Both the position numbers and the translations under genes were made by a program. From the NCBI GenBank assembly GCA_009733575.1, contig ML769383.1, positions 124,001 through 188,000 of the forward strand: a stretch of DNA of 64,000 nucleotides, read 5' to 3'. The notes below the pieces were generated by a model, which saw only the letters and a program-made list of their open reading frames with translations, had not been told where the DNA came from and did not search any database. Position 1 is the stretch's first letter. Each line of letters opens with the position of its first letter. This document shows positions 57,704 through 64,000 of this stretch, in pieces. The stretch comes from Gymnopus androsaceus JB14 (Eukaryota > Basidiomycota > Agaricomycetes > Agaricales > Omphalotaceae).

Positions 57704-58325
57704 ATGGGAAACTTGGTATGGCATGATTTGGGACGCTTCATTTCTATCACTGCGAGCGTCTGTAAGTACCATCTGCTTTGAACTTGGGGCTCCATATTAA
57801 TGCCAATTCTAGACGCAGTTTGGTCGAGTTTCTGGGGGTTCTACTTCCGCAAATTCTTCTGGGACTTTGTTGGTGGCACCTTGCGCGACCCAGGAGGTAT
57901 ACAGTGCGTTTCGTTTTCCGCATTAATGTTTGTTATCCAGGCTTATGCTTCTTTAGACCGGCTCCTGGTGCTGCTGTATTCATCACTTTAATCGTGAAAG
58001 CACCCATCATTCAGATACTTGCCATGATTCTTGGATTCTTGTTGCTTGCGGTGGAATGGTCTGTGCCTCAAATTAAGGGAACGGCCATACACCGTAGTTT
58101 TGTCGTTCGGATTGTACTGCTCTTTTTCCAGGCCTTCCTTTGTATCTTGTATTATCAGGTGAGTTTGCAAGTAACTCCTTCAAGTAAATACTGAAGGGTA
58201 TTGGGTAGGGCACAAATGCGTCGCTATGGTCCTTGATAGCCATTGGATGTTATACTCGTGCCCAGTTACTTGGTGAGAAGATGGAGGAGGCAAAGGAGAA
58301 TAGGGGTAGAGGCGGGCGAGCCTGA
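57704..58325 (+). CDS. Four-helix membrane protein, DUF7727 type
   Basis: Small integral membrane protein family known from basidiomycetes; function unknown. The ATG at 57704 gives MGNLVWHDLGRFISITASVY, the highly conserved family start. After an intron: AVWSSFWGFYFRKFFWDFVG and GTLRDPGGIQ. Then PAPGAAVFITLIVKAPIIQI, LAMILGFLLLAVEWSVPQIK and FVVRIVLLFFQAFLCILYYQ. The last exon GTNASLWSLIAIGCYTRAQL ends in a short charged tail (GEKMEEAKENRGRGGRA). Four hydrophobic segments in about 155 residues, four exons, no frame breaks. TGA at 58323-58325. The DUF number is from memory. Confidence 0.8.
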
Positions 58326-58561
58326 TCCTGGATCGTCGCTCAAATGACTTGTGTTTGTGTTTAATGGGTGTAGTCCATGGACTGGCTCCATATTCCACTC
58401 TTTTTCTTACGCGCTCGGAAACATTTTTCAATGCAGTGGCCAGCTATTGATATTTCTGTACATGTTTCTGTATTTTTCTCAAAGATTAGAATCGACTCTC
58501 TAAAGTGACTGGGATCCGGGTAACTCGTGAGATAAACGCGGTATCTCTTTGGCGTTCTACC

Positions 58562-59896
58562 ATGTTGGCACCAGAAATTATAGCAAAAGTCCCTTCTAGT
58601 TACGAGAAAGGTCTTGAATCCGGATCGCTTTCCTTCTTCCCTTCGACCGTCGTTGTTCATTCCGAACAAGGGATCGACGTAAGCTTTAGTCTCGTCATTC
58701 TCAGTTAATTTGACTCAGGGTCCTTCTAGTTTGAGATTAGGATCTGTCCTTCGCTACAGGGAAAGCCGCCTATACCAGCCCTTCATGCTGAAGCTGAACC
58801 TGCACCAAGCAAACCCGATCCATTTGCTCCTCCGTACGATCCTGGATTGTTTGTAGGAGATCTACATACCGAAGGGCTTTCTGAAGAGTATGTGGTGCTG
58901 GTACGTATTCTTTGATACCATTTACTATCCAATTATTGTCTCACATCTCCAAGCTCAATAAATACAGCGTCGTTCCGCGTCATTTCCTTCTCGTCACCAA
59001 GGGTTAGCTTGTCTGTCCTTGACGCTCGAGGAACATGCTGAACACATCTCGGGGTATAGAATTCAAAAGCCAGACCTCCCCTCTTATGCCAGACGATTTG
59101 ATCTCGAGCTACCGACTCTTGGCAGCGGGTAAGAAAGCTGGCAAGAACATGTTTGCCTTTTACAACTGCAAGTTTTAACCACCTACTTGTCTGTTATCGA
59201 AAGCTCAGAGCGTTTTTGTACAGGCGGAGACCTCAGCGGAGCTAGTCAGCCTCATAAGCATCTGCAGTTTATCGAGATTGAAAGTGAAGAAGGACCTCCG
59301 GTAGAAATTTTGGCGCGAGAGGTCTCTTTAGAAAGCCCAGGTTCGTGCACATTTCACTAAAGTTGGGTCCCTTGCTGAATCCCTCCATCTTCAGGTAGAC
59401 CATTTGCGATAAGCAGTTTACCCTACGCCAACCACGTCTTCCGCTTCCCCTCAAATCTTCCCTCCTCCACTGTAGAAAAGCAGGAACCTATCCTCGCCGG
59501 CGCTTTTCTATCTTTGCTTGATCTGGTGATATCGACGATTCGCTACGACGAAAATTATCCTGCTGGTCTGCCTTCGTACAATGTTATTCTGACTCTCGAA
59601 CACTTGCATCTGATTCCTCGACGGTTTGAAAACCATGTTTTGGCAGAAACCTCGGATAAGTTGAGCGTAAATTCCCTGGGCTTTGCGGGTATGCTACTAG
59701 TGAAAAGCGAGCAAGAATTAAAGGTGAGCCCCAAGTCTCTCAGCGTGCAATCTAATATTGATAAATCCCCCCAAAGGCCGTACAGAATGAGAGTGTTACC
59801 CGCATCTTGCGGTCAGTAGCGCTAGAAAGCGTGCATGATAAACAGGTTGCTGGAACCACCAAGGATATCGACGGAGATGCGACTCCGATGCTTTAG
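58562..59896 (+). CDS. APA2: Ap4A phosphorylase / ATP adenylyltransferase
   Basis: Splits diadenosine tetraphosphate with phosphate to ADP and ATP; cytosolic nucleotide housekeeping. The ATG at 58562 (MLAPEIIAKVPSSYEKGLES). Blocks: DPFAPPYDPGLFVGDLHTEG, KYSVVPRHFLLVTK, FKSQTSPLMPDDLISSYRLL, GKKAGKNMFAFYNC / GDLSGASQPHKHLQFIEIES with the catalytic His-x-His-x-Gln of the HIT-related fold, then YNVILTLEHLHLIPRRFEN and NSLGFAGMLLVKSEQEL. The C-terminus is AVQNESVTRILRSVALESVH. About six introns; the one before the catalytic loop is GC-AG (59168-59223). The stop TAG at 59894-59896 overlaps the stop of the opposite gene. Confidence 0.9.
59168..59223 (+). other. GC-AG intron in APA2
   Basis: Donor GCAAGT is the classic GC-type consensus. 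The intron ends TTTTTGTACAG. Splicing rebuilds TTTTACAAC-T|GC-GGAGAC, that is FYNCGDLSG, exactly the conserved block next to the catalytic histidines. Confidence 0.8.
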
Positions 59897-62605
59897 AGAT
59901 TTGTACTCGTGTGTAGATTAGACTTAGTAACCATACCAAATATAATACAAGGGGACGTCAAATACAAGTGTGATATTATAGTTATACGGGTCACTGAAGC
60001 TGCTGTTGGAGGTACTGCTGATTGTGCTGGAATGGCATGTCGAATTTGTTCTGGTACAAGATCGCGGGGAAGAAGAGCCAACTTGTCGAAAGGCGCGCGC
60101 TTTGCCTGGAAATCTCGATGCCTAAATGAACTGGTAAAAGGAAAAGAAAGCACTCACAAGCGCCAGTAAATTAAGGCGAATATTCCGTAGCACTGGGTCC
60201 TCTTGAGAACTCGCTTCATCATCTTTATCAACCTTCATCTTGGCCTCTCCGCCCTCGGTCTGCTCACGTATCTGTTTATCCAATGCAAGGATGGCATTGG
60301 TAACGTATGAAAAAGCTCGGTTTCAGCTGTTCCATGTTGGAGATTCCGTTTGACTGCTTCGGCTGCGTCGTTTCATTAGCCGATGCTGAGCCTTGAGCGT
60401 CAACCTCCATGGAATCCTCCTTTTTGATTTTTTCAGCAGATAACATATTTCCAAACCATTCATTCTCGCTGTGGTATAGTTCATCGGGGACCCGTATCAG
60501 AGAGCCCATATCAATGCCATGGGTATGTAGTTGCAAAAGAAGTTGCAGGGCTTGTCGTGCCTGCGGGTATACATGTAAAGACCTCGATATCTGAGAGGAA
60601 ATTGCATCGTTAGGCTTCTGGTCCTGAAACCCATCATGCAAAGTGAGGAGGAAGCTGGCAAGCGGAATCGCGTAGAATGGAATGTTGATATCCAGTCAGA
60701 GGGTCGACTATATTGCGTTCCACCCATGTCGCTAGTGGCATCCCCAATAACGTATTCTCGTGTGTGGCAAGATTTTCCTGGAAATGGTTGTTCAGTAATT
60801 TTCACAAAAAAAAAAGAGCGCAATCACCTCAGGCGGAGAGACAAACTCTGCTAAACTTCGGACATAGGCAAGACCCTCAATGCCCCCATAAACGACGTCA
60901 CGGATATGATCTTCAGCCTCTGCAGCTAGTGCAGTGCTCCAGTACGACGATTCCTCCAACGTTAATGGACTAGCAGGTACGATAGTGGTTGAAGGTTGGG
61001 AGGCACAACAATCTAGGCTGTCTTTAATGATTTCCATCGCTCGTTGTTCGTCGTCTCCTGATATTCCTCGACGCTTCATCTCTTCCGCCAATTCACCTGC
61101 CAGCAGGGCAAACGACCCAAAATCTGTAGCATGTGCTTCCCGAGCAACCTTCCAATCACTATCCAGCGATCCGTCATTCTCATCCTCTCTGTCTTTGCCT
61201 CTGCGGTAATTCGTATTTCGTGTCACTACCCAATGCCGGCTTTTCGGGGGAGCAGGCTGGTAAATATTTCGAGTAAGCGGTACTGTGGTAGGATTGGGAA
61301 GGAAGTGGAAGGTTGTGGCGTTTGAGATTGGGCAGGATTAGATTGCGGTTGACTGGTCGAAACCGGAGCCGGGGCTATAGATGGGTGTAAGCAGAGGCCG
61401 ACTGAAGGGAGTAGGAACGAGATCCGTAAACAACAAAAATGGGTCTTCCACTAGAAGAAGGATTAAAGACGCGCTATTAAATCAACTAGGAAGACCGACT
61501 TACTCTGGTAATAATCTAGACTTCCGTCAGAGCGAAATGGAGGGCCCTCCTTCTCTATACGCAATCTTTCCTTCTTTGTCTTGTATCTCTTTCCTGCAGA
61601 GTCAAAGTAAGATGAATAAGACTTGCATAATTTACAGCAGGAGTACCTTTGAGTTTCAAGTCCAACATCGTTTTCGCCAAATCAGAACCTGGAGGAAACA
61701 CCCAAGACCGTCCTTCGAGCCCGGAAGTCTGCCTTCCGAGTCTATACTCTCAGAAAGACCCTGACCTTTCTGAGTGTTATTACCGGTAGTACTCTTCTTG
61801 TATGGACCACGAGTGCTTCGTCGGACGCCCAGCTGCAATTCAGACGGACCAGGAGTACCCATATCTGTAGAAGGGCCATTCGGGTCATTTTCGTCCTCGA
61901 TATTAGCATCGCCAGAGTCTTCCTTCTCGGGATCGAGATTCCAGTCGGTCTCGTATTGTAACACAGTAGATGAAGCCTTCTCGATATGGTCGAGTGCCCA
62001 TGTCTCTATCTTGTCCGCTTCTGTATGATATATCGTACCAGGAGGATTGAAAATTTTGGCATTCGAAGTTACAAGGCGAACATCGTTCTGAAAGTATATG
62101 AGTATCCGGCCTGGGAAAAACAGGAGACGCGACGTACTGTGAAATCGTCTAGTGACCGATACTTGCCTCTAGCAACTTTGTTGCCAATGGTACCGAAGTC
62201 CATGGGTGTCTTTACTAGATCACTGTACCCCGGAACCTGCTTCACATCGACAGGCTCTAAAAAGAAGCCATAATCATCTTTTCTGCCATACAAGTTAGGC
62301 AAGTCTCAATAAGGAATCAACAGCCCTCACTTTTTGATGTTGGCTATAAGCTTGGCGAGGACCTCTTTCAAGGGCTTTAGCTTTGCAGGGCGAGGGGGTC
62401 GCTTTGGTTTTGGTGAAGCATCTCCAAAGTGAAAAGCTTTCGATTTCGACTTTTTGCCTGCTTTGGCCTGTTGTATAGATTTGAGAGAAGGAAGAACGAG
62501 AGTGAGGCCTGATCCTAGTCTTTTAGAGGGTTCTTGTGGAGAATCTGGACGGCTGTCGATATCAATATCGTCTACCGAAAGAATGTCTTCAAAATCCTCG
62601 TCCAT
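59893..62605 (-). CDS. Bromodomain protein, BRD7/BRD9-like
   Basis: Acetyl-lysine reader, probably a chromatin-remodelling subunit. The start at 62605 (MDEDFEDILSVDDIDIDSRP) leads to a basic region and the bromodomain: EVLAKLIANIKKKDDYGFFL, VDVKQVPGYSDLVKTPMDFG, TIGNKVARGKYRSLDDFTND and VRLVTSNAKIFNPPGTIYHT, with the acetyl-lysine-binding Asn in SNAKIFNPPG. Then a Pro-rich linker and a C-terminal helical domain (DFGSFALLAGELAEEMKRRG, IEGLAYVRSLAEFV, VERNIVDPLTGY, DMGSLIRVPDELYHSENEWF, AFSYVTNAILALDKQIREQT, DPVLRNIRLNLLALAKRAPF) as in fungal homologues. Some joins near 60,300 and 60,640 are uncertain. The frame ends at TAA 59893-59895, overlapping the APA2 stop by two bases. Confidence 0.82.
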
Positions 62606-62744
62606 AGTCACTGTCAGGTGAGATAATAGATTAGATTACGGAAGCGCGCGCAGATACTAGCGCTCATCATATCTTGTATTTGAACCACCATGACCTATTA
62701 AGGGCTGGAACTGCTCTTACTGCTGTCAAACGCATTCCTCTAAC

Positions 62745-63364
62745 ATGCCTGGTTATTTAATACTACATAATTGTTTGAAAACTTTTACTGACGAGCCCTC
62801 CCGCAGTCCCGACCCGTACCCTTTGCTTTCGACTCGGTTTCCTCCTCAGAAGCGGCTGCTTTGCATGGGTATGCATCCACTAATTTATTTATTACATGTC
62901 ACTCATTTCAGCGTTTAGCCAGAAAGCGAAAACACCTATAATCGCTGGAAGTATAGTTGGAGGTAAGAGCGAGCGAGCGAATGTTTCAACTTTCAAATCA
63001 CTCTCACCAAACTCATATATATCCCTTAGGCTTGATGGGTTTAGCATGGATCCTTGGATTCGCTATCTACTTTCGTAAACGATATAAACGGAAAATGCGC
63101 AACCAGGCCATTGCAGCTGGGAAGCGAGAGGCGATAAAGAACAAGGAGGAGCCTCAAGAAAAGATCGTCATACCTCCAGATCCAGCTCTTCTCATGGGAT
63201 ATCAACCGGGAGAACGCTATGTACGAGAGAAAGGGGAATTTGAACCACCTGCAGTCACAACGTCACCTTCTGGTGAACCTACCCATCATCCAACCAATAT
63301 CCAGCATCACAGAGAAGTCACATACCCCTCCATGACATACATAAGTATATTTTTACAGCCTTGA
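62745..63364 (+). CDS. Small single-pass membrane protein
   Basis: Unknown function, possibly mitochondrial. The ATG at 62745 (MPGYLILHNCLKTFTDEPSR) opens an exon with no stop up to a clean intron (GTATGC...TTTCAG). It continues AFSQKAKTPIIAGSIVGG / LMGLAWILGFAIYFRKRYKR, one hydrophobic helix followed by a strongly basic segment (KRYKRKMRNQAIAAGKREAI). The C-terminal part is Pro/Glu-rich (EEPQEKIVIPPDPALLMGYQ). About 175 residues. Both introns keep phase. The end near 63364 could instead be spliced further, since a GTATAT...ACAG segment lies at 63,342-63,358. Head-to-head with the bromodomain gene (about 140 bp) and convergent with ILV3. Confidence 0.6.
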
Positions 63365-63417
63365 AATACATTGTTGTAGTTACGATTCGCGTTATACTTA
63401 TCATTTACTTGTATTCT

Positions 63418-64000
63418 TCAATCACAGAATGCTCCCAAGCTCGCGGGCTAAACGATGTGTGAATATTGATCTCGAGTACTATAGACGGGAAAAAGCCTTA
63501 CTGCTACGTTCTGAGCGTATCTGTAAAGGATACCTCGGCGCACATTGAGTGCACTCTTGCCCGACGCTTGCCATTCTTCATGGCGTCGTTTCTGTTCTGC
63601 TTCGTCAACCAACCAGTTAATTACTCGTGCTTCAGTGTCGATTCTAGCCAAGAATGATCAGCCTGGCGCGCGTTAACGTTGTCAGTTACAAAAGAATCAT
63701 ACACGATTCGATCTCCATCTTTAACAAGAGCGATAGGCCCTCCCTCCCGCGCTACAAATATTCAGAATAAGAGGTCAAGCGCATCAGGAAAATGATCACC
63801 TTCTGGAACAACATGGCTGGAAAGGATTAGTTAAAACTTTGAACCTATTGATATTCGCTCACCCAATGATGAATCCGTGCGACGCTCCTAATGCAGGTCA
63901 GTATTACACGACAAACTGTCCAGATAAAATGTACCTGAGAAACGACCATCTGTGATCAAGGCAGTCGTGCTGCTTAGCCCAGCTCCACTGAGTGCAGCGG
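63418..64000 (-). CDS. ILV3: Dihydroxy-acid dehydratase (3' part)
   Basis: Mitochondrial Fe-S enzyme of valine, leucine and isoleucine biosynthesis (dihydroxy-acid to 2-oxo-acid). Only the C-terminal region lies inside the window. Exons join as SSTTALITDGRFSG / ASHGFIIG / HVVPEAREGGPIALVKDGDR, then IV / IDTEARVINWLVDEAEQKRR, HEEWQASGKSALNVRRGILY, RYAQNVA / PASLGAFCD. TDGRFSG and GxxxGHVxPEA are the diagnostic DHAD blocks (active-site Ser in SGAS). Stop TGA at 63418-63420. Introns are about 45-70 bp with standard borders and the frame is intact. The rest lies off the right edge. Confidence 0.92.

Noticed and set aside
1..64000. Secondary-metabolite or defence gene cluster
   Set aside because: No synthase, P450, transporter or toxin-immunity set; neighbours are functionally unrelated housekeeping genes.

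Overview
This is a stretch of nuclear chromosome from a mushroom-forming basidiomycete (Agaricomycetes). The evidence is gene-dense DNA with many 45-70 bp introns, a fungal-type CBM1 cellulose-binding module, an alpha-1,3-glucan synthase, an Mga2/Spt23-type membrane transcription factor, and several families I know only from Agaricomycetes. These include an AlkB-like protein with zinc ribbons, a four-segment membrane protein, and Ser-rich single-pass proteins. Calls rest on conserved motifs read by eye and on reconstructing exon joins; no database search was possible. I see no prokaryotic features, CRISPR arrays, rRNA or convincing tRNA genes.

Layout, left part (1-24,130): the 5' end of a secreted CBM1-GH27 alpha-galactosidase (-), a PH-domain/coiled-coil protein (+), an AlkB-like 2OG-Fe(II) dioxygenase (-), mitochondrial ATP synthase delta ATP16 (+), glutamate-cysteine ligase GSH1 (-), autophagy factor ATG6 (-), a caspase-like peptidase (+), a Ser-rich single-pass protein (-), DNA polymerase kappa (+), an RraA-like aldolase (-), a Gyp1-type RabGAP (+) and the Nup50/Nup2 nucleoporin (-). 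These are ordinary housekeeping genes, mostly in divergent or convergent pairs with short spacers.

Middle part (24,130-43,800): this is the restless region. A degenerate partial copy of the neighbouring MGA2/SPT23-like gene has been interrupted by about 1 kb of foreign DNA. That insert contains a small transposon with 104-bp terminal inverted repeats and a 9-bp target duplication. After MGA2 and an Mmc1-like mitochondrial gene comes the alpha-1,3-glucan synthase gene ags1. It is bracketed by two diverged direct repeats. Each carries a VanZ-like membrane gene, intact on the right and broken on the left.

Right part (43,800-64,000): an ankyrin/MYND protein, the ribosome-biogenesis polynucleotide kinase GRC3, an orphan, the meiotic factor REC114, a large acidic/basic protein ending in a HicA-like fold, a second Ser-rich single-pass protein, a DUF7727-type membrane protein, Ap4A phosphorylase, a BRD7/9-like bromodomain protein, a small membrane protein, and the 3' end of dihydroxy-acid dehydratase ILV3.

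A recurring oddity is single-base reading-frame breaks inside otherwise well-conserved coding sequence. They occur in the PH, MGA2, Mmc1-like, ags1, MYND, GRC3 and REC114 genes. Most are extra bases in short runs, which I read as likely assembly indels rather than mass pseudogenisation, though the cluster in the ags1 GH13 half deserves checking. I found no new multi-gene system. The most interesting signals are an intron whose length equals the period of a tandem duplication spanning it, the transposon, and the repeat-bracketed ags1 locus.
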